This document shows, piece after piece, positions 24,973-36,911 of a DNA stretch of 64,000 nucleotides; within the stretch, counting starts at the first letter, position 1; each line of letters starts with the position of its first letter. A program made the position numbers and the translations under genes. The DNA comes from Austropuccinia psidii (Eukaryota; Basidiomycota; Pucciniomycetes; Pucciniales; Sphaerophragmiaceae). The notes below the pieces were generated by a model. The model was given only the letters and a program-made list of their open reading frames with translations, was not told the DNA's origin and did no database searches. The stretch spans positions 43,982,082-44,046,081 of the forward strand of contig JALGQZ010000001.1 of assembly GCA_023105745.1 (NCBI GenBank), read 5' to 3'.

Positions 24973-27900
24973 TGTTTCACAACCATGGGAAATACCCCCC
25001 AATGTGTGGCTTATGGTTATTCCCTGCCTGAATTCTCTTATGGCCAATTTTCCCCTTGGAGTAATTAGTGGCCTCTGGGCCAATTCCAGCCTCCACCTCA
25101 CATTATTTCCCCACAGGAAATATCCTGATCCACTGGCCTTTTGGGATAATACGAAATCCCACTGAGCCTTCTACCACCACAAGGCCCTCAGAAATACCCC
25201 ATTTAAACACAGGGTTTTGGCCTATTCGGGCATTCCATTGCCTCTACTGTCTATGACACATATATATACATTCTGTAGACCCCCTATGCCCCTTTTGACC
25301 TTAATCTAATGAGGAAAAAGGGGCCAAAGGGCCATGCACTTTGAGACCCAAACCAAAATTTTCCCCATCAATTATCAAGGGGACAAAATGGCCAAAAAGC
25401 CTCATTTGTCCAATTTTACCATGGAACCCTCAATAACCAAGAAATGGCCTCTGGAATTCACAAGAGGCCACCAGATATACTTTTCATGAATTTTGCCTCA
25501 AGGCAAGGGAGGGCCTTCCCCAATATTGGGCCTAGACCTGCAGGAACCTTGCAATGTGCATATATGGTATTATATATCATTATGAACAATATTTTCCCAG
25601 AAATTGAATGGTGAAAATCTCAAGACTCAATTGTTCCATCTGAAATAAGGTCACCAGTCCACCAAACCATTTCAAAGGAAGCAATCCAGTGACTCAAGCT
25701 CGTAATTCATGGGGTACACTCAAAAGACCATGCAAGAACACCATTTCCCTTGTTATTCAGGTGTAGGCATTTCCATTTGAAAAGTATTTGGCCAAGGATT
25801 TTCCAAGGGTAATTTGAATATCATGTTATTTTCAAAATAGGTTTTCAAGTAATCAAGAGATCCAGCAATGCTTGGAAAACTCAAATCATCCTGTGAGCCT
25901 TAGATGTATTTTCATATACCCAAAATAATACAAATAATAAAACAAGATGCAATGATAAATAAAACAAATTTTTTATATTCTAAAAAACAAAAAATTAAAA
26001 TATAAATATAAATTTAAAAACCAAAATGAAAATTTAATTGTAATTTAAAAATAAAATTATATTGAAATTTCAAATTATTAAAACACATTTGTACTTGAAA
26101 AAATTAAGGCAAAACAAATTTTCAACAAAATTACTGAAAACAAAATATTTTTGGAAAAAATAGAAATGAAAATTATTAGAACCTTTTATCCAATAAATAA
26201 ACGCAAGAAAATTGGTTCACCAATGGATTCCGCATACAAAAAGAGGTAGGGTCACCACTGGGTGCAATTTCTGTAAATCAATTCTAAATAAGCTCAAATT
26301 AAGCTTTTATTATTTTCTGTATAAATATTGAGACTCCTAAAAACCTTAGTTTGATTCACTCCACATGTGGTGTTAAAATTGAGGTTTGGTGTGTAGCTTA
26401 GAAGTTATGAGGAATTGAAGTATTCCCAATTGAAATGTCAAAATCTGCATGTGTATTACATAAGTGAACTGTAATTTACATATGGGGGATCAAGTATTAC
26501 AGCTGTGTAACTGGAAAACTCAATTTATTGGATGTGTAAATTACCAGTATATTACATGATGAGGAATTAAAGAAAAAATAAATTGGAAAGATCAATTTTT
26601 GGAGGGGGTAAAGGAATCTTGGCTTCAAGGGAGCCAAACCCCCAAATTTCTTGCTGACAGGCGTGAGATGTCACATACCACAAAAGCGTTCATCATTTTT
26701 GGCCTGGAATTGAGTCACAGACCCTGTGACTCAATTGATGCTGAGGTTTTGATACCAACCAAGGCAGTGTTAACTGTTTCCAAAAGGGTAAAACTACCAT
26801 TAAGATAAAACAATCATAGTAAAAATAGTTTTAACTAGATTTGAAGTTTCTTAAACATATTATGACATGTTTTTAAGGCTTAAATACAGGTATCACTACA
26901 GCAATGGCTGACTTAAGGGTCCAAAATGGCTAAAAAAGGCCCTTTTTTGGTCTAAACCAGGATTCAATGTTGCCAAGATTGGCTTTTCTGTTGTCAGAGT
27001 GTTTTTCACAACTGACAAGAGTAAATTTGACATTTGGAGTAAACAAATTAATGGCTATAAAAGAATGTCTTCTTTGCTCCACTTTTCTCTGCATGTTAGA
27101 ATATTTTCCTTTTATAATTAGCTTAAACACTGTTGAACCAATCAACAAAGGATTCCAATCACCACTTTCTTATCATTTTAACTTTCAAACTAAGTGAAAA
27201 AATGATTATAAACATTTTTTGTAACTCTTATAATCATTTTTACCCTTGAACCACCTCATAAGTGAATTAAAGCATCTTTCATCACTATTAGCTTTGTCAC
27301 TTTGTTTCCAAATTCACTCTGGTCACTTTTGGGTGTGTTTTCCCTTTAATACTCTTTTTGAAGAATTTTTCTTATATTAATTTCCTGCAGTCCTTTGCTC
27401 AATTAATTCGAATTGAAATTGCTCTTGAAGAAATTTCTTTTGTAGCCTTAAATATCTCTTTCAGGGTATTTTTGGGATAATTTTTTTTTTGGTGATAAAA
27501 TCAATCTTTATAGAATTATTGATTTATACTTATAAAGCTAAAAACAATAAAATGGGTGTGTTTTTTCTTAAAGATCTTATTTAATACTATTTTTAACCAA
27601 TTTTTACCTTATATAAATTTTGAGGACAGGAAAATTAATTGTTTTTTAATCAAAGTTTCATATCCACACCTTACACATCAATAAAGGGTGTATTCAAGAA
27701 ATCTGTATGAATTTAACCCTTTGGGGAAGCTCAATTCTACCTTGTGGTAATCCAATACACACAATTGAATTTCCCAAAATGGCCAGATGTATTTCCCCAA
27801 ACAGTAAATAAAGCTTTACTCCAATCATAAATCTGGATTTAAATCCTCCAGGATCAGTCTTCCAAGTTTTCACATATACTTCCCACTCTTTCATCTCCTG

Positions 27901-28280
27901 GGGATATTTTGCCCAGTAAATTAATCTAGTGTATTTATTTCCATTATTATTTCTTTTCATTTCTTGAAATTAAAAACTAATATTTATAAGTCAGTCATCA
28001 CACCTTTTCTTTTCCTGTCAGTGTATATTAGTGTTCATATCATTTACTAATTAGATTGATATTTCTGGAAGGTTGAAACAGTAGTTTGAGGATCCATTTG
28101 GTTTGATCTTTGGCTTTGGCTTAATTATTCTCATCTTCTGTACATTTTTACTTACACTTGTCTTTTTTCAAAGTATAATATTCTTCAGCTATTTCAATAA
28201 TATTTTGGAGCACTCCCAGTGAGCTCTTGATTACTGAGTGTCAGGACACTCATGTTATTATGAGCACCTGTGACAGGGTG
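24973..28280. mobile_element. Composite insertion splitting the protease relic
   Basis: The protease relic stops near 24972 and resumes near 28281, with GGGTG-like sequence on both sides that may be a target duplication. The inserted 3.3 kb holds a CC/GG-rich part (25000-25890) and, from 25892, a TGTGAGCCTTAGATG sequence that looks like the start of another LTR of this group. I did not find its end. A gene is not supported. Confidence 0.5.
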
Positions 28281-28769
28281 AAACTTACTATTGCAAGTAA
28301 ATGCATGAAAACCCTTGAAATTATGGATTTAAGATCAATTTTCCCATTTCTGTCTCAATTTATGAAAAGAAAAGTAGAATTTATTGTAATGGAAAACTGT
28401 AGCAGTAACCACCTCATACTTGGAAATGACTCCTTGTCAATTCAGGGAATAGATTTCTCAATCAAAAAAGATAGCTATCTTCCATCAGAGACAATTAGAG
28501 AAAACAATTTGGCTTCTTAGATAATAAGAAACAAATCAATGTTTCAAAAAAGAAAGAAATAAACAAAAAGAAAAACTTATTGATTAGTGAACAGTTTAAG
28601 GAGGCACAACTCAATGGAGATTTAACAGAAGAAAAAATGAAATAAAATTTAATTGATCTCTTGTATAAATACAGAAAATCCTTTTCAACTGATAACGAAG
28701 TGGTAATTGCTATAGTTGAAAATGAGGTAGACATTATGATAAATGTGGAAAGATGTTATCCACACTTGT
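28281..28769 (+). pseudogene. Gypsy relic 1: protease C-terminus to RT start
   Basis: Matches intact positions of about 52610-53110. Readable words include ENCSSNHLILGNDSLSIQG, corresponding to [19 protein letters not shown] of the intact protein. Multiple stops. Cut at 28769 by solo LTR 2. Confidence 0.8.
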
Positions 28770-30690
28770 TGTGAGCCTTGAGGTATATTTTACATACCCA
28801 AATAGGCCACAATTATCTTAAAAAGAAATTTTGAATTATACATAACACATAAATCATGCATATATTCAAAATTCATCATTTTTGATTTCAGAAAAGGTGA
28901 ATAACTTTTTATTGAGTACGTAAATCCATGGATTTAAGGCCAGATTTGGATTCTACACAAAAATTCACCTAGGGTAGCTCCATAGAGTGAATAAGCTCAA
29001 ATTAACTCTTTGAGGTGGTAATATGGAAAATACTTCAACACCACATCATTAATACCACATAAAAGATCTGTGAAAATTTTTGTTTTTCTTGATTTTACGC
29101 CAAAATAATGGGAAAGTGAGAAATCCCATGTTACATATACACTAAGAATAGTGTTATACATGTTTTGAGCACTTAATATCATGGTATTCTTACATGCACT
29201 TTTGGTACACCCATAGTGGATATCTCACTTTAAGCTTAAATTTCTATTTTTATGTGAAAAATAAGCAAGGGGGACAAAAGACATCAAAGAGAGCCAGGGT
29301 ACCCGACTTCTGAGGCCCCAGAGGCGTGGATAGCTCCAAAGCTTGGTTCCATGGCTGATCTTGACCCAATTGGTAAACTAAACCTCTTTGGGAACTTGGT
29401 TACCAAGTTACAACTACTGTAAAACACCAGAAAATAGCAAATAACCTGCTATTTTGACGTGCCAAGGAGGTAAAGAGCTACTTACACTCCTGTAACCATG
29501 TCAATTATTAATGAATTTCCATGGATAACCCCAAAATAGTAATTAAAACCCTTTTTGGACTTTTATCCATTGATTTACCTCATAGCAACCAGTCAAACAC
29601 TGATATTTGAAATTCTACATAGAAATGAGGTAAAAACTTCAAAACTTCATTAAAAATACAAATCTTAATGAATCTTTGTGAAACTTTCAGGAACAATTGA
29701 GAACTGTATTATCTATGGTAAAACCAAAAAGAACTGCAGTTTTACTAGTAAAATTAAAAGTTTTAGTTACAGTCCCTTTTTGGTTATTCTACGTGAATCA
29801 CTGAATCTTCAAAAATTCACAGTTAATACAACCTGTGATGAAATTGTCAATAACATTGATAACTTTGGGAAATCCATGATTACTTTGGAATAAAAGAAGA
29901 TTTAAAAATGTTACTCCTTTTATTCTTAACCATATTGGGGTTGGTAGTCACGTAAAAGCATCAATTAAGCAATTATGACAAATTTACATGACAACAGATG
30001 ATGTAAGTACTAATCCAAAAGAGTTTAATGCTTTCTCACTCACTGGTTCTTCAGTTTGCTCCATGGCATGCCTCAGTGATCTGTTGTTGACTTAAAAGAG
30101 CCTTCTCTTGCTGTTTTTTCCGCATCAACATCTTATTATCATTTTATGTCATTGTTACCAACAAGTAAGTATTAGTTATACTATTATTCAGTGTTTTAAA
30201 TCTTTCAGAATCAATCAGAAAGACGTGAAATCATAGAATCCAACTGTATATTGTTGTAATCCTGCTATAAATCATTTTGAACTCTTAAATCCACAATTCT
30301 ACGTCAAATTTCTCTACTTTTATCTATCAATAAGTTCTTTGGAGTATTAGTGAGTCATTTATCTTTAGTTTTTAAAGTTTTTATATAGTAATAGTTTTCT
30401 TCAAGGATTAGCTTTATAATTATACTTGCAAGAGATAATTATATATTAAAATAATTTTATTATTTTAATAAAAGAAGTTTTTATTATTAAATTCTTCTTG
30501 TAATTGATTCTTGTAGACAATTACTTGCTCACTGTTAAAATCACTAGTAGTGCTTAACACGTGAAAGAAATAGTTCTTTAATTATTTAATTGTGGCTATA
30601 ATAATATTTTATTATTATATTTCACAAGAACAGACATAGTACTGTTGATTAATAATAATATTATCATCAGTTTCATAGTCACATCTTACA
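28770..30690 (+). mobile_element. Solo LTR 2, TSD CTTGT
   Basis: Starts TGTGAGCCTTGAGG and ends CATCTTACA, flanked by CTTGT on both sides (28765-28769 and 30691-30695). Removing it joins pol sequence in register with the intact element (into the region encoding RRPAYPASP). Clearly related to solo LTR 1 over most of its length. Confidence 0.88.
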
Positions 30691-30725
30691 CTTGTTGAGA
30701 AGAACAGCTTATCCAGCCAGCCCAA
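30691..30725 (+). pseudogene. Gypsy relic 1: last RT fragment
   Basis: Short continuation of the reverse-transcriptase region (GCTTATCCAGCCAGCCCAAG) after solo LTR 2, ending where a reverse-oriented LTR begins. Confidence 0.7.
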
Positions 30726-32537
30726 GATTTTAAGTTTTGACTATTAAATGATAGATAAATTTTACTAATAGTTCACTTATTGTACTCTGAGCTTACTGAT
30801 ATAAATAAATAAGTAATCTTAACATAATTCTAATAATAAGATATAATTATAATTGTGGCATAAAATGATTATATCTTTCAAAAAGAATAAAATAATGTAA
30901 ATTATGTTATATAAATAGTGAAATAAGATAAATATATTAATATTTAATAATTTGATATGTTCAAGCCATTTTATTATTGTTAACAACAAATAATAAATGA
31001 ATGAGAAATTGATATTGATTAATAAAAACCAATGAATAAAAATAATACTACCAATATCAAAGCTATTGATATTAATAGAAGTAATTATTCAAGAATAATA
31101 ATAGAGAAAAAGAATATGATAAGAGAAAGTAACTTACTTTTAACACTTGTTATAGTACTTTTAATTAAATTGATGCTTAAGAGTGTAAATAAAACTTATT
31201 AAAATTGTAGTTGATGTAAAAAAATAGAAAGAAATTGGATTTTCACTATTTTTTGTGAATTGAGAGAAACTTAAGGGAATTTAACAAATAATGATAAGTT
31301 ATTGGTGTAAAAAATAGAAAAAGGTGATTACTAGAAGGTTGAAATCTGATCTTTTATAAGATAATAGTTATATATAATAAGATTAAGTGCTTTAACCTTA
31401 TGATTTAATATTACACTGGATTTGATGTGTCTTAGGGCAAAATAGAGGAAAAATAGGTCTTTTTGTAGTAATTATATTTCCAGCTGGTAGGAATTGAACA
31501 ATGATATCCACTGGAATGGATTAATAGCTTACTTTTGGTGATGATTAAATCATTATTAAACCTTTTCATCTCAATATTACACCATTGTTTAGAGTTATAA
31601 CTGTCAGTCTAATTTACTGACATTATAAGCTTGGAAAATGATTGAGTTTGTCAATTAAGATTGCTGTAATCATAAAACATAAAGATAAACTAACTTTATC
31701 CCTTATTCAATTTTTATACTTGAAATAAGGTTACAGTTAAAGATCAAAAATGATCATTTTGAGGCCTTAACTTTAATCTTGAATAGTCTGTATGTTTCAA
31801 ATAAAAAAACTTCAGAAAGTGAAATTTACTAGCTTGGAATTTCCTCCCTAAGGTGCAAAGAGGATTACATTACATCACAAAAACTTTATTTTTTGATGGT
31901 TTTTATTGTAATTCATCTTTTTTTTTCAAAATTTGTTGTTTTAGACTTCAAACCATGATTTAACAAGGTTGTACCTTGAATATCATGATGAGCATTACAT
32001 TATTCTTCAAGAAATAGTATTTAGAGGCTGAAAATTAAATTCATTTCAAATTTGAACACCTTTTAACTTTAAGTTGTGAACTGGTATTGCTATTTTGACC
32101 AATTTCTACATATTATTCTTAACCATTTTTATAACATGACAAATAAAATTTATATGTTTATTCGTAAAGTTGTTCATCACACCTTTGATTTTGGATCATA
32201 TGTTTATCATAAGTATTTTGACATATAGGAGCTAAAAACCATGAATATATGCACTGATAATAAATGTGCATATATCCAGGCATCTCAGTAGGTATTGAAT
32301 CTACAGATATGACATAAAAATTCATACATGTATATTTTGGTGGGAAATCCAATGGTGTATTTTGTTTCAAATTTTGAGCTATTGGCCTCAGAGATAATTC
32401 ATAGTTTATGTATTTTATGGGCTTTCTACTTATTTTGATGGTTTAAGATTGTATATTAAGTCTTATTATGTAAAAATCTTAGTAAAATTTCTTTCTACCT
32501 TTTTGGATATGTTGTAATATCTCATAGAATAAAATTA
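30726..32537 (-). mobile_element. Reverse-oriented Gypsy LTR relic
   Basis: The reverse complement resembles LTR-B. Its end is near 30728 (AAGTTTTGACTATT matches the reverse of the usual TAGTCAAACCTTACA end), and its start near 32500-32537 (reverse complement GAGATATTACAACATATCC). Internal matches lie near 31740 and 32280-32350. The MULE at 32538 sits close to or within its start. Whether it is solo or part of a larger reverse element was not resolved. Confidence 0.6.
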
Positions 32538-35500
32538 AGGTGTTGGTAAACACACGTAAGCTTTTAGTAAATACACGTATACCCTTACGTGTTTTTACCA
32601 ATTTATGGTAAAAACACGTAAGTGACCTTATTTTTCAAAAGAAATTCCTCAGGCTCAGTTTTGAGGATTTTTTTAATTTTTTTTGCCATATTTTTCCCTA
32701 CTTGGCATGTCAATAAGCACAAATTTTTTCAAATTTTTTGTTTTGCCAAATTTCACCAATTTGGCCAATATGCCAAAATGGCATATTTTTATCAAAAATT
32801 CATTTGAAATCTTCCCACTTATGAAGTTTCTTAATTTTTTCTAAAATAAAGGGTTCAATGTGAAGAATAAAGCACCAGAATCCCATAATTTTGGGAATTT
32901 GTTTGGGTGGGACAAGTGAAGGCACAAAAAGGGTTTTTTTTCAATTTTTTTTTCCCGTCTTTGTAATATGCCTATTTTTAAAAAGTGAATTCAATAACTT
33001 CCCACTTATGAATTTCCTTCATTTTTTTTAAATTTAAGGGTTCAATCTGGACAATAAAGAACCAGCAGCTCATGAATTGGGAAATTTTTTTTGGTGGGAC
33101 AACAAGTATAAAAGTTCCACATGTTTGATAAAAGAAGAGACTGAGGTGGGATTCAAGCAATAAATATGACTGAGGAGGGGGATAATTGGCATAAATTGTA
33201 TATACAAAAATCATTCAATCAGAATCAACCTCCAAAATAGTGGGTTTTTTCTGAGAGGGGGGAGGAAGATTGGACAAATACAACATTCTGTGTTTCTTAA
33301 ATGTATCAGCCCACCCCAGGGCTGGTGTTTGGGCATGAATCTCCCAGTTCACAGTAATGGGCGGGACTGGATAAACTTTAGAAATGATGATGTCAAAAGG
33401 AACAAAATGAGCACAACTATTCAAGAAGCAGATGAAAATGGGGGGATTATCATTTGGAGGACAGAAATAAGGGAAAAAAGAAAAACATTGGGCTGTGGAA
33501 TAAAAGAAAACTGGTCTTTTATACATATTTGCAATTGGATCCCCCATGTCAGGCATGGACATCCACTTGCTTTTTGGAGCCTGGCCAACATCTTCATACC
33601 ATTCAATTCTTTCCAAATAAAAGGATAATGAGGGAATTAAGGTGTTCATGGCTTCATAAAGGTCTTGATTTTGGTGAATTTCTTCAGCCAAGTCACCTCT
33701 GACATCAGCCCATTGATCTTGAGTCTTGTAAACGAAGTGGGATACTGTTCTGTAGCCACAGTTTCCATCACCCTGGAAATTGATGGCCTTGAAGGTGTAT
33801 TTCAATATAAACTTGGGCAAGTATTCTGAGCCAGTTATCTGATAAAATAAGTTCAAAAAATGAATAAATATCAAAATAAAAAACAGAAAATTACATTAAA
33901 AAGAATCAGAAACTCACAAACAGCTTGGAGCATTCATCAGTTGTGTGATAACTGCTTTGACAATGCTCACAGGTCAAGTCAATTGCATCATAGATATTCA
34001 AACTGGTGGCAGGCTTGTGTGATTTTCTTTGTGAGGTTTTGCTTCCAATTGCCAATCTTCTGGACCTTCTAAGGGTTACTTCTGATTTATTTAATTCAGT
34101 TGCTGAGGGTAGTGAATCTGATGAACTGATGGATTTAGATAATGAGTCCTCAGAATCTTCAGAATCTTCAGATGAGTCCACTTCCATAATCGGAGAGGGG
34201 AAATTTGACTGGGATCTTGACACTGTTGTACTGGTCACTTTTGAGGGGGGTCTTCCTCTTCTCTTGGATTGACTTTCAATAATTTCAAATCTTGAAGGTT
34301 CTCTTTTGTTTTGATTTTTGTTTTTATTCTTGGCTCCTTGGGGTCTTCCACGGATATTCTTGCATTCTAGAGGGTCTTAATAATATTTCTCATCCTCTTG
34401 ACTCTTGGGAATTTGATCAAATGGGACTTTTCAAGTCAAAACATCTTGAAAATGTTGAAGTATTGGAGTGATTTCTGCCATTGGTCTTTGAAACAGGTCT
34501 TCCCCAATGTCGTCAAATATTTTCTTGGATTCATTCTTTCTTTCTTTTTCAACACTTTGATCATCACCTTTAAAACCAGCCTGAGAATAATATGAGAAAG
34601 AAAAACAGTTAATAAGAAAAATAATAATAAGAAGAAATTAAAAAACCCTCACAGGCAAATTCAAATGCCATTGAGGATGGAAGTCTGATAATTCAAGCTT
34701 TTGGCGCTTGGCAAATGCCTTTTGGGCCTTATGCTTTCAAGGAATTCAGTTATAATTGTTGTATTTGTTGGTGCATTTTTCATCTGGAGGAAATTTTGTT
34801 TTGAAATTTTCAAAGGAAATCTGAAGAGCATAATGAGACACCTTGCCATTGAGGGCACAGATCTGTGGAGGGAAATTATTGATATGGACAATCATTTCTT
34901 TGCAGATTCTGTTGATTATTTCAATAAATTGTTTTCTGAATGCCATGTGGATAGCCCTGACTACCTCCATGATAGTACCAGTGGACTTTTGGAGCCAACG
35001 TTTAACCATGGTATGGGCACCTTCAACTCTGGAGGTGGAGCCCACACCCAGGTGGCAATGGTGGTTGGTCCAGGCTGGCACATAATACTCCTTTAGAGGA
35101 AGCCACGTCTTTTCCAAATATTGCAAGACCTCAGGATTTTTGACTTGATTTTGAAGCTCCTTCCAGTTGTCTTTGAAAGACTCTTCAGTCAATGAATACA
35201 TAAGCTGAGATATGAATCCCAAAGTCATTAATAAAGACAATCATAAGAAAAAAAGTGAAAAAAAGTGAAATAAAGTGAAGAAGTATATTACTTGATTCCA
35301 AAGGCCCATAAAAGTTTCAAAATCAGTTCCATGACCAATTTTCTTTATGCAATGAGCATATACATCCTTGTTGATGTGCCAAATGCATAGCATGACTTTG
35401 GAGTCTGGGAAGAGCTTCTTAATAGAGTTTTTCAAGGCCAGATCCCTGTCAATAACAAGAACTGGAGGGGGAACAAGATTGATGTTGTTGAGGACCTTTT

Positions 35501-36903
35501 CTATGTATTGATTTAATGCCCAAGTATATGAAGGTTCCTTTTCATTCTTCATCAAACAAAAAGCCCCAGAAAAGGTCTTATTTGTTGAGCTGAATCCAAC
35601 AATATGAAAAAGGGAAATTTTGTACTTATTGGTTTTATAAGTACAATCCACAAGAATGACATGAGGAAAGCCATGAAGAAGTTTTATGGCCAGGGGGTGA
35701 GTCAAAAACAAGGAGGTAATGTGTCCCTCAGAATCCCTTGCAGAGGACCAAACAAAATTTTCTTCTTTGAGAGTGTCAATAAGAGAATCAATGGGCCTTC
35801 TGCCTTGCAGTTTGTCTTTCTTGATTTTCTTGACTTGGTTGTAAATGTCTTGAAGGATTACAGGCCTGTCAGACTCCCTCTGGCTGCATAATTGGGCCTG
35901 AATTTGCCTTGGCATGAGAAGTGATTCAGACATTTGAGTAATTTGGGATGTTTCTTTCTCATTGAATTTTCTGAAAGCAGGATGTGCCATGATATTTTCA
36001 GTGGCATCATGGCTATTTTCAGGATTTTTGACGTTAAGAGTCTAAGTGGTACTCTAGGCATATTTCCTGGCATAAAGTCTAAAAGAGAAGTCAAGCTTTC
36101 TTGTGGTGACTGTTTTGGAGGGTCTTTTGTTGGGATTTGGGGTGCCAGACCTGTCACAACATATTTCAATTTGGTTGTGGGTCATATTGGACCTCAAGGT
36201 GGACACAGCATACCCCTGAGCCCTGGCAACATTATGCACATGTTGCCAAAGAAGCTCAAGGGTCTGAAATTCACCTTCAGTGGGGGGTTGAAGGATTTTT
36301 CAATGAAAAATATGAATAAAAGTGAAAGAAGGGGGAATTGGGGGATTTGGAATGGGGTAAGAACCTTTTGAAATGTGAAAAAGAGGTGAAAAAAGGTGTG
36401 AAAAACGAACAGAAGTGGTTAAGAGTGAAAGAAAGTGGTTTGAATTTGGGATTAATAGATGAGGGAAGGTAAAAAATTGAAAATTGAGAGGCTTGAAAGC
36501 AGGTTGTTGTGGTGGAAAATGCAGACTTTGGGGGAAAAAAAGAAAAAAACGTGTCAAAAGCTTTGCAAAATGGCTTTGGTAATGCTGTTTTTCCAACAAA
36601 AACAATAGTTTGGGGTGGGGATCATGTGTATTATTGGGGTGTTTGGGCTTGTTTTTTTTGGGGGGGCTGGGCAAAAAAATCTGAAACAATTTGGAGTTAG
36701 AGAGATTTTGTGGGGAAAAAACCTCTTTTGGGCATGTTTTGGGCCAATACAGGCCCAATTGTGTTTCATTTTTAATTAAAAATGGGCCCAGGGCACCCCT
36801 TACGTGTTTTTACCAATTTATGGCCAAAACAAGTAAGATCTTATGTGTTTTTACCAATTTATGGCCAAAACAAGTAAGCTCTTACGTGTTTTAACCAAAA
36901 CCC
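32538..36903. mobile_element. MULE (Mutator-like) element with OTU gene
   Basis: DNA transposon of about 4.37 kb. It begins AGGTGTTGGTAAAC and ends GTTTTAACCAAAACCC, imperfect terminal inverted repeats. An 8-bp target duplication TAAAATTA flanks it (32530-32537 and 36904-36911). Both ends contain repeated foldback blocks built from CTTACGTGTTTTTACCAAT and its reverse complement. It carries one minus-strand multi-exon gene encoding a MULE transposase joined to an OTU protease domain. The 8-bp duplication is in the usual MULE range. Confidence 0.9.
33215..36300 (-). pseudogene. MULE transposase with C-terminal OTU domain, broken
   Basis: Minus strand, about 36300 down to 33215. A FAR1-like N-terminal part is followed by two in-frame TAG stops (36054-36056, 36042-36044). 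The MULE transposase core follows: first Asp in VILVDCTYKTNKY, second in VIDRDLALKNS, and Glu in TSRVEGAH, consistent with a DDE catalytic triad. An intron of about 60 bp near 35240-35290 ends in TCTCAG. Further down, TGA codons interrupt the SWIM-type region near 34740. After a second intron (ending near 34580) comes an acidic Ser/Asp/Glu linker (34100-34240) and a CX2C motif (CEHC). A third intron leads to the OTU-type cysteine protease domain, with DGNCGYR as the catalytic Asp/Cys block and CAHFVPFD supplying the His. TAG for an expected Trp suggests C-to-T decay. Probably inactive as a transposase; the OTU exon (33215-33874) is open. Confidence 0.83.
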
Positions 36904-36911
36904 TAAAATTA

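Noticed and set aside
33290..33702. Plus-strand frames opposite the OTU exon
   Set aside because: Antisense shadows of the OTU domain, which has clear catalytic motifs on the minus strand.
33215..33874. OTU domain as a secreted rust effector
   Set aside because: No signal peptide, and the exon is clearly part of the MULE gene between its terminal repeats.
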